NCBI RefSeq assembly: GCF_001753245.1
Contig: NZ_CP017415.1
Location: 1,578,501 to 1,642,500 of the forward strand
DNA from: Acidihalobacter yilgarnensis
Lineage (GTDB): Bacteria; Pseudomonadota; Gammaproteobacteria; DSM-5130; Acidihalobacteraceae
Direction of reading: 5' to 3'
DNA length: 64,000 nt
Made by a program: the position numbers and the translations under genes
In this document: positions 55,794-64,000 of the stretch, piece after piece
How the letters are laid out: each line of letters begins with the position of its first letter
Position numbering within the stretch: position 1 is the stretch's first letter
The notes under the pieces: generated by a model
The model's input: the letters and a program-made list of their open reading frames with translations, nothing else
What the model was told of the DNA's origin: nothing
Database searches by the model: none

Positions 55794-57956
55794 CTAGAGT
55801 TGCGTTGACAGGCTGAGCATGACGCTACGGCCAGGCAAGGTGTAGTAGAGGGCATAACCATTCAAACCGGTATTGCCGGGGCTCATGACGGCGCCTGAGC
55901 GATTGAACAAGTTGTCGATCTGAAGACGTACGGTCGTATGCTTCATACCGTAGTTGCCAAAGTGATAGCTGAATGAGGCATTGGTGATCGAATAAGCGCC
56001 GAAGCTGATGTTGTTGCCGTTTACATCGGTGCCGCTGTAGCGCGGGCCGATTTCCTTGACCATCAGCGATGCGTAAACAGGCCAGAGGTTATAGATGACG
56101 CTGGCGGCGGCCGTGTTCGTCGGTGCATTGTCGATGACCGGCTGCTGTGGATTGGTGACCGTGCCATTGATCGAGAAATTGCCGTAAACGCTCAGACCGT
56201 TGCCTACGTAATACGTACCTTCTGTCTCGATACCTTTGAAATCCACACCGCCGGCATTTTGCCAGTAGGTAACCGTGCCTGAGGCATTTTGAACCGGCTG
56301 CGAAAAATTGCTCTCGTTGATGTAGTAAACATCGCCGCCCAAGGTCAAGCGACGTGTTTTCCAAGCCGTGCCAACCTGATAATTCAGGGTTGAATCAGGC
56401 TTGGGCTGGCCCGTGACCTGCGCCGTGCCCTGTGATTGAATCGCGCTGATTTGAGGCGGCAAAAAGCCCTTGGCGACCTGCCCATAGACCGACCAGTGGC
56501 GGCTCAGATAATAATTAGCGGTCAGCGTGGGGAGAATGCTGGTCCAGGTCTGGTTCGTGGGCGAAGTACCGATGTCGGAGGTGACCGGATTGTTGTTACG
56601 GGTGAAAGAGTTGTACTTGACGCCCGGCGTAATCGTCAGATTATGGGTGGGCCGCCAGACATATTCCGCGTACGGTTGCACGGAAGTGTCACTGCTGCGG
56701 TAAGCGCCAGAGTTGCCCAGGCTCCAGTTTCCGGTAGTGAGGTCAGCATTCTGGTTCCACACATTGTGATTCTGGTGGTCGACCCAGATGCCGAATTTGA
56801 GGTCGCTCAGGCCGATCGAGTCGACCACGCGCAACACATCACCGAACGAACGATACCAGGTCAGACCATAGACGCCAGGCACACCGTTGGCAGAAATGCC
56901 GGCAATACCGCTCGCCGTGCCGTTGGGCGTCTGTCCGTTCGGGTCGACGCCGGCCAACGCGTAGTGCGTGTAGGAATTCGTGTAGGCCTTGTTGTCGAGC
57001 TTCCAATGGTCTTTCTGTATCTGGTAGTCGATATATTCAAAATCGGTCTTGAAATGATCCCAGTTATAGCCGTAGTAAGCCTGGCTGTTGGGATTGGTGT
57101 TCAAGCCATAATTATTGCCGTATTGCGCAATCTGCTGGGCGGTGGCGCCCGGCGATGCATGCTGTCTCGTCTGGTTGACCATGAGAACGAACGTCAGCGC
57201 ACTGTCTTCGTTGATTGGCTGGATATATTTGACGAAAAGATTGTTGCGTGAGGTATGTTCGTTTGTAAGGTAACCGTTTGATGTATAGCGCTTTAAATCG
57301 ACGATCACGCTCGCGTCGTTGTGCTTCTGCATGACACCGGAATCATATTCGATGCCATAAAGTTGGGAATTGAAGCTGCCGTAGGCGACATAGGGCGTGA
57401 TCGCGGCGATGTCGGCGGTCGGATCCTTGGAGTTCATCGCGATGGTGCCGCCGAATGTCGCATCACCTATCGTGCCGGCGCTGCCCGGGCCGCGCGTTAT
57501 CTTCATGCTGCCGGTGTCGCGCGCCATGAAGTAATCGTTGACGTGATGGGTGAAATCATCGCCATCACAGAAGGGTATGCCATCGAACGTGACGTTGTAC
57601 TGGCCGTCCTGAAATCCGCGTAACGACAGGCCGCCCTGATCGCTGCCGCCGGCGCCATTCGGGCTCAAATTCCACACGCTCGGGGATACCTGGGCGATAT
57701 CGTTATAGTTTCCGGCGGAAGGGATATTGTTCTGGATGAAGTGTTGGCTGATCGTTGACTGAGGTTCGCTGGCGTTTAATGAACCCTGAGACGGTGCCTG
57801 GTAGGGCGCTGATAATGCGTTGCTCGGCATACCGCCATTATTTGATCCAGCCGACACGCTGCCGAGGTCTATCGCGTTGGCAGTCGAGATGCCATCAATT
57901 GCGATTGAGCTGAGTAGGATTTGCACAATTAATTTTTTCTTGAATTCCATTTTCAT
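55794..57956 (-). CDS. TonB-dependent outer-membrane receptor
   Basis: A 720-residue receptor. A signal peptide (LIVQILLSSIAIDGISTANA) is followed by an N-terminal region and plug domain (about 70-200): SPSVWNLSPNGAGGSDQGGL, SLRGFQDGQYNVTFDGIPF and MKITRGPGSAGTIGDATFGG. The rest is the beta-barrel, with LQIDNLFNRSGAVMSPGN and the terminal YTLPGRSVMLSLSTQL ending in a hydrophobic beta-strand. The ligand is unknown; the closest feel is to iron/siderophore receptors. First gene of an operon with exbB-exbD-tonB and probably the cytochrome b561 and PepSY genes. It is less GC-rich than the surroundings and rich in Asn. Confidence 0.92.
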   Translation of the reverse strand: MKMEFKKKLIVQILLSSIAIDGISTANAIDLGSVSAGSNNGGMPSNALSAPYQAPSQGSLNASEPQSTISQHFIQNNIPSAGNYNDIAQVSPSVWNLSPNGAGGSDQGGLSLRGFQDGQYNVTFDGIPFCDGDDFTHHVNDYFMARDTGSMKITRGPGSAGTIGDATFGGTIAMNSKDPTADIAAITPYVAYGSFNSQLYGIEYDSGVMQKHNDASVIVDLKRYTSNGYLTNEHTSRNNLFVKYIQPINEDSALTFVLMVNQTRQHASPGATAQQIAQYGNNYGLNTNPNSQAYYGYNWDHFKTDFEYIDYQIQKDHWKLDNKAYTNSYTHYALAGVDPNGQTPNGTASGIAGISANGVPGVYGLTWYRSFGDVLRVVDSIGLSDLKFGIWVDHQNHNVWNQNADLTTGNWSLGNSGAYRSSDTSVQPYAEYVWRPTHNLTITPGVKYNSFTRNNNPVTSDIGTSPTNQTWTSILPTLTANYYLSRHWSVYGQVAKGFLPPQISAIQSQGTAQVTGQPKPDSTLNYQVGTAWKTRRLTLGGDVYYINESNFSQPVQNASGTVTYWQNAGGVDFKGIETEGTYYVGNGLSVYGNFSINGTVTNPQQPVIDNAPTNTAAASVIYNLWPVYASLMVKEIGPRYSGTDVNGNNISFGAYSITNASFSYHFGNYGMKHTTVRLQIDNLFNRSGAVMSPGNTGLNGYALYYTLPGRSVMLSLSTQL

Positions 57957-58539
57957 CGCATCGCTCCCTAGTTGATGGCGGCATAAGTTAAAGGAGTTAT
58001 GTGTATCTGTTGTTACAGAAAAATGACCTCATTCAATAAGAAAAAAGAATTTAAAAACAATGAACTATATGAAATATTAGAGAATGACATATCGATTATT
58101 CTTATTGCCATTACTCTGTATGTGGGTAATGTTTTTTTTTGGTGATTTTTGGATTTTCGATTCAAGAATAGAGGGGCTGGGGCGAATGAACGTATGGGAA
58201 TAATCCGTGGTCGATTGCGCTATCGATGATGGGGCGAGTTTTACGGGGTGTTTTAATAGTGCTTTTGAGTTTTACGGAAAATAATGAGTTGGGATGGCTC
58301 AGGATCATGATGAATCGCGAGAATTACAGCGCACGCAATCGTTAATGCGATCGTGGGTGCTGGAGAGCGCGTCGAATAACCAGTGTGGCAAGTGCATTCG
58401 ATGCGGTTTTGCGGTCTAAGAGAGATAGCTCCGCTGGTCGTGTATGACGCGACGGTTGTTGGCTAGGCAGGGTGGTATCGAGATTGCTTCAGGTGCGGAG
58501 GCGTCACTGTCGCGCGCTATGTTGCGTATGGCGCAGCGA
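57957..58539. other. AT-rich upstream region of the receptor operon
   Basis: No gene is supported in 583 bases. The right-hand promoter region (57960-58140) is markedly AT-rich. I looked for a Fur box and found only a weak 19-bp resemblance near 58094-58112, which I do not call. The rest, up to the FAD enzyme stop, has no recognisable element. Confidence 0.5.
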
Positions 58540-60156
58540 TTATCGCGCCGGCGGCGCGGATTGCGCGATATCGAGCGCGATGGCTTCGGCCACTTCGATG
58601 CCGTCGATCGCGGCGGAGAGAATGCCGCCGGCATAACCCGCGCCTTCGCCGGCCGGGTAGAGTCCCGGTGTGTTGATGCTTTGATAGTCGTCGCCGCGCC
58701 GGATACGGATGGGCGATGAGGTGCGTGTTTCCACGCCGGTGAGCACGGCATCGTGCAGCGCGAAGCCATCGATCTGTCGAGTGAAGGCTGGGATTGCCTC
58801 GCGTATCGCCTCGATGGCGTAGTCGGGCAGGGCGCTGGACAGGTCGCACGGCTGCACCCCCGGCTGATACGAGGGGATGACTGTACCGAGTCCGGTCGAC
58901 GCGACGCCGGCCAGAAAATCGCCGACCAATTGGGCCGGTGCATGGTAGTTACGCCCGCCGAGTTCGAACGCGCGGCTCTCCCACTGGCGTTGAAATGCGA
59001 TGCCGGCCAGCGCGTCTTCGGGGTAGTCCGCCGGGCTGATGCCCACCACGATGCCGCTGTTGGCATTGCGTTCGTTGCGCGAATACTGGCTCATGCCGTT
59101 GGTGACGACGCGTTCCGGTTCCGAGGCCGCCGCGACCACCGTCCCGCCGGGACACATGCAGAAGCTGTATACCGAACGTCCGTTGCTCGCGTGGTAGGCC
59201 AACTTGTAATCGGCCGCGCCCAGCGCCGGATGGCCCGCATTCGGGCCGAGCCGACACGCGTCGATCAACGATTGTGGATGTTCGATGCGGAAGCCGACGG
59301 AAAACGGCTTCGCCTCCAGGTATATGCCGCGCGTGTGGAGCATGTCGAAGGTGTCGCGCGCGCTGTGGCCCACCGCGAGAACGACATGATCACTGCGCAG
59401 GTGATCACCATTCGCCAGGCGTACGCCGCGCAAACGACCGTTCTCGATCAGCAGGTCGTCGACCTTGCTGCCAAAGCGAATCTCACCGCCCAGCGACTCG
59501 ATGGTGGCGCGCATCTTCTCGATCATGCCGACCAGACGGAAGGTGCCAATGTGCGGCTTGCTCACATAAAGGATTTCCGGCGGGGCGCCGGCCTTGACGA
59601 ACTCCGTCAGCACCTTGCGTCCGTAATGCTTCGGGTCCTTGATCTGGCTATGCAGCTTGCCGTCGGAGAACGTGCCCGCGCCGCCCTCGCCGAACTGCAC
59701 GTTGGATTCCGGGTCGAGCACGCCCTGGCGCCAGAGCCCGAAGGTGTCGCGCGTGCGCTCGCGCACGGGCTTGCCGCGCTCCAGAATGATCGGACAAAAG
59801 CCCATCTGTGTCAGGATCAGCCCGGCGAACAAACCGCAGGGCCCGAGGCCGATCACCACCGGCCGCGCCGGGAGATCCGTGGGTGCATGTGCGACGAAGC
59901 GATAGGCCGTATCCGGCGCCGGCCTGACATGCGGATCGCCCGCAAGGCGCGTGAGCACCGCCGCCTCGTCGCGCAGCACGACATCCACGGTGTAGACGAA
60001 CAGAATGCGCGCACGCTTGCGGGCATCGACGCCGCGCCGGAAGATCGTGAAGTCCGCCACCGTGTCCTCAGTGACCCCGAGCCGCGCGGCGATGGCCTGC
60101 GCGAGCGCCTGTTCGGCGTGGTCAAGGGGGAGTCTGATTTCAGTCAGTCGCAGCAT
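58540..60156 (-). CDS. FAD-dependent dehydrogenase, YtfP/HI0933-like large flavoprotein
   Basis: A 538-residue predicted FAD oxidoreductase. The dinucleotide-binding motif is VVIGLGPCGLFAGLILTQMG, followed by ILERGKPVRERTRDTFGLWR and the family signature ESNVQFGEGGAGTFSDGKLH. A second FAD contact is LYPAGEGAGYAGGILSAAID. The N-terminal about 90 residues (LTEIRLPLDHAEQALAQAIA) form a separate small domain. Proteins of this family (COG2509) are annotated as uncharacterised FAD-dependent dehydrogenases. The start ATG 60156 lies in the first copy of a three-fold repeat that duplicates its first codons and upstream DNA. Confidence 0.88.
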   Translation of the reverse strand: MLRLTEIRLPLDHAEQALAQAIAARLGVTEDTVADFTIFRRGVDARKRARILFVYTVDVVLRDEAAVLTRLAGDPHVRPAPDTAYRFVAHAPTDLPARPVVIGLGPCGLFAGLILTQMGFCPIILERGKPVRERTRDTFGLWRQGVLDPESNVQFGEGGAGTFSDGKLHSQIKDPKHYGRKVLTEFVKAGAPPEILYVSKPHIGTFRLVGMIEKMRATIESLGGEIRFGSKVDDLLIENGRLRGVRLANGDHLRSDHVVLAVGHSARDTFDMLHTRGIYLEAKPFSVGFRIEHPQSLIDACRLGPNAGHPALGAADYKLAYHASNGRSVYSFCMCPGGTVVAAASEPERVVTNGMSQYSRNERNANSGIVVGISPADYPEDALAGIAFQRQWESRAFELGGRNYHAPAQLVGDFLAGVASTGLGTVIPSYQPGVQPCDLSSALPDYAIEAIREAIPAFTRQIDGFALHDAVLTGVETRTSSPIRIRRGDDYQSINTPGLYPAGEGAGYAGGILSAAIDGIEVAEAIALDIAQSAPPAR

Positions 60157-60298
60157 GGCATCGAGTGGCGCGGAGAAAGTGCGCGAAGTTTACCGGTATG
60201 TCTCGGCTGGGGGTACTGGGAGGCGTATCAACACTCCTGTGAGTCGCCACAGCGAATGATGATGGATGTTACAATACGAGACCTGACCCCAATATCCC
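60063..60298. repeat. Repeat copy 1 (contains the FAD enzyme start)
   Basis: The sequence from GTCCTCAGTGACCCCGAGCC to GACCTGACCCCAATATCCC recurs at 60303-60538 with only a few base changes. This copy carries the real start of the FAD enzyme (60156) and the first 31 codons. Confidence 0.9.
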
Positions 60299-60302
60299 CG
60301 TG

Positions 60303-60538
60303 CGTCCTCAGTGACCCCGAGCCGCGCGGCGATGGCCTGCGGGAGCGCCTGTTCGGCGTGGTCAAGGGGGAGTCTGATTTCAGTCAGTCGCAGCATGGCA
60401 TCGAGTGGCGCGGAGAAAGTGCGCGAAGTTTACCGGTATGTCTCGGCTGGGGGTACTGGGAGGTGTATCAACAGTCCTGTGAGTCGCCACAGCGAATGAT
60501 GATGGGTGTTGCAATACGAGACCTGACCCCAATATCCC
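60303..60538. repeat. Repeat copy 2
   Basis: Offset by exactly 240 bases from copy 1. It holds a second ATG (60396) followed by the same first codons (MLRLTEIRLPLDHAEQAL), which soon run into unrelated frames. The duplicated gene start is therefore not functional as a full enzyme. Confidence 0.9.
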
Positions 60539-60560
60539 TCGTGACCCGAATATCCCTGCG

Positions 60561-60753
60561 TGCGGGAGCGCCTGTTCGGCGTGGTCAAGGGGGAGTCTGA
60601 TTTCAGTCAGTCGCAGCATGGCATCGAGTGGCGCGGAGAAAGTGCGCGAAGTTTACCGGTATGTCTCGGCTGGGGGTACTGGGAGGTGTATCAACAGTCC
60701 TGTGAGTCGCCACAGCGAATGATGATGGATGTTACAATACGAGACCTGACCCC
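60561..60753. repeat. Repeat copy 3, shortened
   Basis: It starts at TGCGGGAGCG and lacks about 36 bases of the left end of copies 1 and 2. It includes a third ATG (60619) and ends at GACCTGACCCC, where unrelated cassette-like sequence begins. A 22-base spacer with a partial echo of the repeat end (CGTGACCCGAATATCCC) separates it from copy 2. Confidence 0.88.
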
Positions 60754-60941
60754 TGTTTTCGCTCTAGTAAATGCTTATAAGAAATATCTAACCAATACCC
60801 GGACATGTCGATACCCAGATGAGGAACTGCTGGGCTACTTTCAATTTCTCCTAGTTCATTCACGCTAATTGAAAAAGGCATAATACTAACAGTGTCACCT
60901 TTAACAAGAAATATTCTAGGGTCTGGTTTTGAATCTGGCAC
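60754..60941 (-). pseudogene. Truncated cassette ORF, 3' end lost
   Basis: On the minus strand a GTG (60941) with TAAGGA seven bases upstream opens a frame of about 62 native residues (MPDSKPDPRIFLVKGDTVSI, then MPFSISVNELGEIESSPAVP and GYWLDISYKHLLERKQ). It runs into the repeat at 60753 and stops at 60732. It begins 16 bases after the attC-like site, as the next cassette of an array would. I do not recognise the protein. Confidence 0.5.
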
Positions 60942-60956
60942 TATCTATCCTTAGGC

Positions 60957-61043
60957 ATGTAACGACAGCCATAACCGGCCCCGAAAAGCAGGGCGACGAA
61001 GGAGCGGCGCTTTTCGGGGCCCGAGTTTATGGCCTTGTTAGCT
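60957..61043 (-). repeat. attC-like integron recombination site
   Basis: On the minus strand, in order: R'' AGCTAAC, L'' GCCATAA, a perfect 13-bp arm GGCCCCGAAAAGC, a 19-base loop, the matching arm GCTTTTCGGGGCC, L' TTATGGC and R' GTTACAT. Length 87 bases, with unequal unpaired bases in the two arms, as in attC. The R'' box is the exact complement of GTTAGCT found at the far end of the TIR cassette (62115-62121), as expected because a cassette carries the last six bases of its own R' box at its start. No T-run follows, so it is not an ordinary terminator. Confidence 0.62.
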
Positions 61044-61066
61044 TTCGATTCCCCTGACCGAAATCA

Positions 61067-62041
61067 CTAATCATCGTTTTCATTGGTTGGTGGTTTTTCA
61101 GGTACCATTCTATGTATTGCCATATCCAATATCATTGGCAACTCATCCACCATCATCATGAGATGCTTTGAGCCCCCCGAAAACTCAAAGAACATCTTGG
61201 AGTGCATCATGTGCTTCATCAATCGGCGAAGCCTATGAACTGTCTTTTCTGCATTTTCGGCGTTTCCGTCTCTTATTTCCCGGTATGCTTCAGTCAAGAC
61301 CTCCGACAGCCACGGTAAATCCTCTCTATATATGCCGGCGAGCATAAGTAGTTGCAATGGCCCACCGCCATCTTCCATGGCAATCATGCTCATCTCTTCT
61401 AACATCCTTGGATGTATCCGACTCAAGCGACGACGTTTGTAAACTGACTCGCGATCCATCAGTTCCGGCTCTAACTCCCGCATTCTTGTATTTATCCCCC
61501 GGACACCAGTGACGAGTTCCTCAAGAATCTCGTGGTGAGGACGCATGTGTTTCTCAGAAGGTTCAGAGTCAGGTATATTCTCCACGGCTTCTTGGAGACG
61601 CGACCAGAGAGCGGGAACGAGTTGGTTTGCAATCTGCTCAGAGGTCTTTGTCTCCGAAAGCGTATTGATCGCTTTCACAATTTCCATCACGCCGGATTGT
61701 TCCATCTTCTGCGCTTGGAACTGGGAAAGTGGCCCGCTCAGATCGCTAAGCTCCAGACCAAATAGAAGCGGTATTACTTTTGCGTCCAGCATGGACTTTG
61801 AAAGAGCGCCTGACTCAAACAATATCCATTCGGAATGAAGGTTTTCAGGGGTGATACAAATGATTCCAAAATTCGAGGCTTCTAGCTCACCGGCTATTGC
61901 TTGAGCCCACCGGTCACCAGCGGAAATATCTTTATCTGATACCCAAGGTTCAACGTATTGCAGCACCATCGGGAGCCACTCACGCAGGGCATTCGCAAGC
62001 GCCTTGCTTCTTTTTCCACTCCAACTAATAAAGACTTTCAT
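61067..62041 (-). CDS. TIR-domain protein, probable NADase effector
   Basis: A 324-residue cytoplasmic protein. The N-terminal TIR domain (about 1-140) starts MKVFISWSGKRSKALANALR and includes VEPWVSDKDISAGDRWAQAI. The putative catalytic Glu76 lies in EWILFESGALSKSM, the usual position in NAD-cleaving TIR proteins. The C-terminal part (about 160-320) is helical and Met-rich (HRLRRLMKHMMHSKMFFEFS), of unknown fold. No partner such as ThsA or a CBASS cyclase is nearby. A role in phage defence is inferred from TIR enzymes in general. The start overlaps the stop of an 18-codon leader frame. Confidence 0.88.
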   Translation of the reverse strand: MKVFISWSGKRSKALANALREWLPMVLQYVEPWVSDKDISAGDRWAQAIAGELEASNFGIICITPENLHSEWILFESGALSKSMLDAKVIPLLFGLELSDLSGPLSQFQAQKMEQSGVMEIVKAINTLSETKTSEQIANQLVPALWSRLQEAVENIPDSEPSEKHMRPHHEILEELVTGVRGINTRMRELEPELMDRESVYKRRRLSRIHPRMLEEMSMIAMEDGGGPLQLLMLAGIYREDLPWLSEVLTEAYREIRDGNAENAEKTVHRLRRLMKHMMHSKMFFEFSGGSKHLMMMVDELPMILDMAIHRMVPEKPPTNENDD

Positions 62042-62094
62042 GATCGTTTTGTCTCCAACAATGTTCTTGCGCTGTCCAATCTCGCTTGCTCCAT
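62038..62094 (-). CDS. Possible 18-codon leader peptide coupled to the TIR gene
   Basis: ATG 62094 with a strong ribosome-binding site (GGGGGGAG, about five bases upstream) opens MEQARLDSARTLLETKRS. Its TGA overlaps the TIR start as ATGA. The TIR gene's own GGAG lies about 11 bases from its ATG, rather far, so its translation may depend on the leader. Peptide function is not expected. Confidence 0.4.
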   Translation of the reverse strand: MEQARLDSARTLLETKRS

Positions 62095-62126
62095 GCCGAC
62101 TCCCCCCTCTTCAGAGCTAACAGTAA

Positions 62127-62230
62127 ATATAGAGACCGACGGGTCCGGACATTTTTTAATATAGAGATCCACGAAAAAAGTCATTAACTAACTGTTTTTT
62201 CATCACTTTATCATTCGCCTGTCTCTATAT
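62127..62230. repeat. Inverted repeat next to the TIR cassette boundary
   Basis: ATATAGAGAC at 62127-62136 and GTCTCTATAT at 62221-62230 are a perfect 10-bp inverted pair, with a third, direct copy ATATAGAGAT at 62159-62168. The left arm lies six bases from the cassette boundary, the L'-to-R' distance of an attC, but the outer R'' box on the other side is not recognisable. It may be a degenerate attC of a preceding cassette, or a small MITE-like element. Confidence 0.4.
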
Positions 62231-62581
62231 GCGGGCATGAAAATGGGACGCGACAGCCGTCGCCACTCATGAGTAAGGTTAGCGACAGGTTCCCGCTGCA
62301 ATTCTGCCGACCATCGGGTTGATACGGAAGGAGCATGAACGGCCGAATGTGGCCGATAGTGTCAGTTCGGTCATGGCCACGCAAAACTGTCATTCGCATC
62401 GCGCAGGCGAAAAGACTCCGCTGAACGGTGTTCACAGTTTTCCAGGCCGAACTCAAGATCGAGGTTCGACCGTGGCCTGGGTCTGGGAGTTCCCCTGATG
62501 TGATGATGGAAATGAGGGCGTTCCTTCCGGCTGGCGCCGATGGGCTAGAATGGCGGCTGGTTTATCGGTGACGGGTGTGTG
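62231..62581. other. Intergenic region before the YaiL-like gene
   Basis: No gene is supported in 351 bases. A -10-like TAGAAT near 62547-62552 precedes the YaiL start by about 30 bases. The composition returns to chromosome-like GC, so the accessory region ends around 62230. Confidence 0.5.
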
Positions 62582-63124
62582 ATGGCGGGTTCGTTGTTTG
62601 ATCAGCTCAAGAAGGCCGGTCTGGTCGACGAGAAAAAGGGCAAGCAGCTCAAGAAGCAGCAGCATCAGCAGCTCAAGCAGGGGAAGAAGCACAGCGATGC
62701 GGCGAGCGAGGCGGCGCGGCTTGCGGCCGAGGCGGCGCGGGAGAAGCAGGCGCGCGACCGGGAGCTGAATCAGGCGCGTCAGGCGCAGTTGGCGGCGAAG
62801 GCAGAGCAGGCGGCGCTGCGTCAGATGATCGAGGCCAATGCGCTGGCTGACTGGGAAGGCGATGTCGAATATCATTTCGTGGACGGCGGGAAGATCAAAA
62901 AGCTGTTGGTGACCCGGCCGATACATGCGCAACTGGCCGCCGGTACGTTGCGCATCGCGCGTCACGCGGGGGGGTATACGCTGATCACCGCGGCGACCGC
63001 CGAGAAGATTGCGCAGCGCGATGAAGGTGTGCTGATTCAGCTCGCCGACGCGGGCGAATCAATCAGCAGCGAGGATCAGGCGCATTACGCGCGCTTCGAG
63101 GTGCCTGACGACCTGATGTGGTAG
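62582..63124 (+). CDS. yaiL: DUF2058 (YaiL-like) protein
   Basis: A 180-residue basic protein. It matches the E. coli YaiL pattern: SLFDQLKKAGLVDEKKGKQL, a long charged coiled coil (about 20-85), then NALADWEGDVEYHFVDGGKI, KKLLVTRPIHAQLAAGTLRI and the diagnostic end FEVPDDLMW. I choose ATG 62582; a GTG at 62579 is adjacent. The function is unknown; it has been described as nucleoprotein or polysaccharide-related. Convergent with glpK, 71 bases between stops. Confidence 0.92.
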   Translation: MAGSLFDQLKKAGLVDEKKGKQLKKQQHQQLKQGKKHSDAASEAARLAAEAAREKQARDRELNQARQAQLAAKAEQAALRQMIEANALADWEGDVEYHFVDGGKIKKLLVTRPIHAQLAAGTLRIARHAGGYTLITAATAEKIAQRDEGVLIQLADAGESISSEDQAHYARFEVPDDLMW

Positions 63125-63195
63125 CGCGCCTGCCGCGCTTGCCACAACCGTTTGGCCCGACGCCGCTTGGCGCCGGTTGAGTTTTCCGTCCGTTC

Positions 63196-64000
<805 letters not shown>

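Larger units (their letters stand above)
60963..62120 (-). mobile_element. Putative integron gene cassette carrying a TIR-domain gene
   Basis: Boundaries are deduced from the G/TTRRRY-type junctions: G|TTAGCT at 62121/62120 and G|TTACAT at 60963/60962 (minus strand). The 1158-bp unit contains one gene, its attC at the 3' end, and a short leader, all in the orientation of a normal cassette. No integrase or attI is within the window, so this would be an orphan array (attC sites without integrase). GC content is visibly lower than in the flanks. Confidence 0.55.

Noticed and set aside
58094-58112. Possible Fur box upstream of the TonB-dependent receptor
   Set aside because: By eye only about 11 of 19 positions match the consensus, which is expected by chance in so AT-rich a stretch.

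Overview
The window looks like a chromosomal segment of a GC-rich gammaproteobacterium, most plausibly an acidophilic iron/sulfur oxidiser of the Acidihalobacter/Ectothiorhodospiraceae kind. The signs are the gammaproteobacterial order thrS-infC-rpmI-rplT-pheS-pheT-ihfA-merR and rpsO-pnp, a tmRNA with the tag ANDDNYALAA, a secreted rusticyanin-like blue copper protein, and a periplasmic copper-resistance cluster. The genus is inferred, not proven.

Layout. 1-9144: translation and RNA-turnover core genes (thrS partial, infC with an ATC start, rpmI, rplT, pheST, ihfA, a MerR-like gene, rpsO, pnp), closed by a strong terminator. 9189-11157: a YheT-type hydrolase, a small unknown protein and the rusticyanin-like cupredoxin. 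11311-16703: an operon of a thiamine-diphosphate phosphoketolase/transketolase-like enzyme, a DUF1537 sugar-acid kinase and a class II aldolase, divergent from an IclR regulator with matching 15-bp operator candidates. 16883-23772: a complete Wadjet (JetABCD) plasmid-defence operon. 23822-25227: a DUF3079 protein with an FNR-like box, and a YghU-type glutathione transferase. 25627-30796: a roughly 5.2-kb island bounded by a 21-bp repeat of the tmRNA T-arm. It carries HipAB with three operators exactly 50 bp apart, an IS5-type remnant, a Sel1-repeat protein and a ParE/Phd-type toxin-antitoxin pair. ssrA itself follows at 30762-31124.

31248-43774: purL, an unknown protein, a YigB-like phosphatase, an MFS exporter, tesA divergent from an ABC exporter (ATPase plus a frameshifted permease), and relA. 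43931-51233: a PcaD-like hydrolase, a frameshifted cytochrome b561, and a copper-resistance cluster (cupredoxin, CopB, CopA) divergent from a two-component system with a CusR/CopR-like box between them. 51713-57956: PRC-barrel and PepSY proteins, a second cytochrome b561, and a TonB-dependent receptor with its own ExbB-ExbD-TonB. 58540-60753: a FAD dehydrogenase whose promoter and first codons are repeated three times. 60754-62120: what I read as a remnant integron cassette array. A TIR-domain gene forms a 1158-bp cassette with an attC-like site and matching cassette ends, followed by a truncated second cassette. 62582-64000: a YaiL/DUF2058 protein and the 3' part of glpK.

The window mixes core genes with several defence or stability modules (Wadjet, TIR, HipAB, ParE/Phd) and metal handling. 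The least explained parts are the TIR cassette array, the IclR-controlled aldolase/kinase/ThDP operon, and the ssrA island that lacks an integrase. Two genes carry single-base deletions in G runs, which may be sequencing errors.
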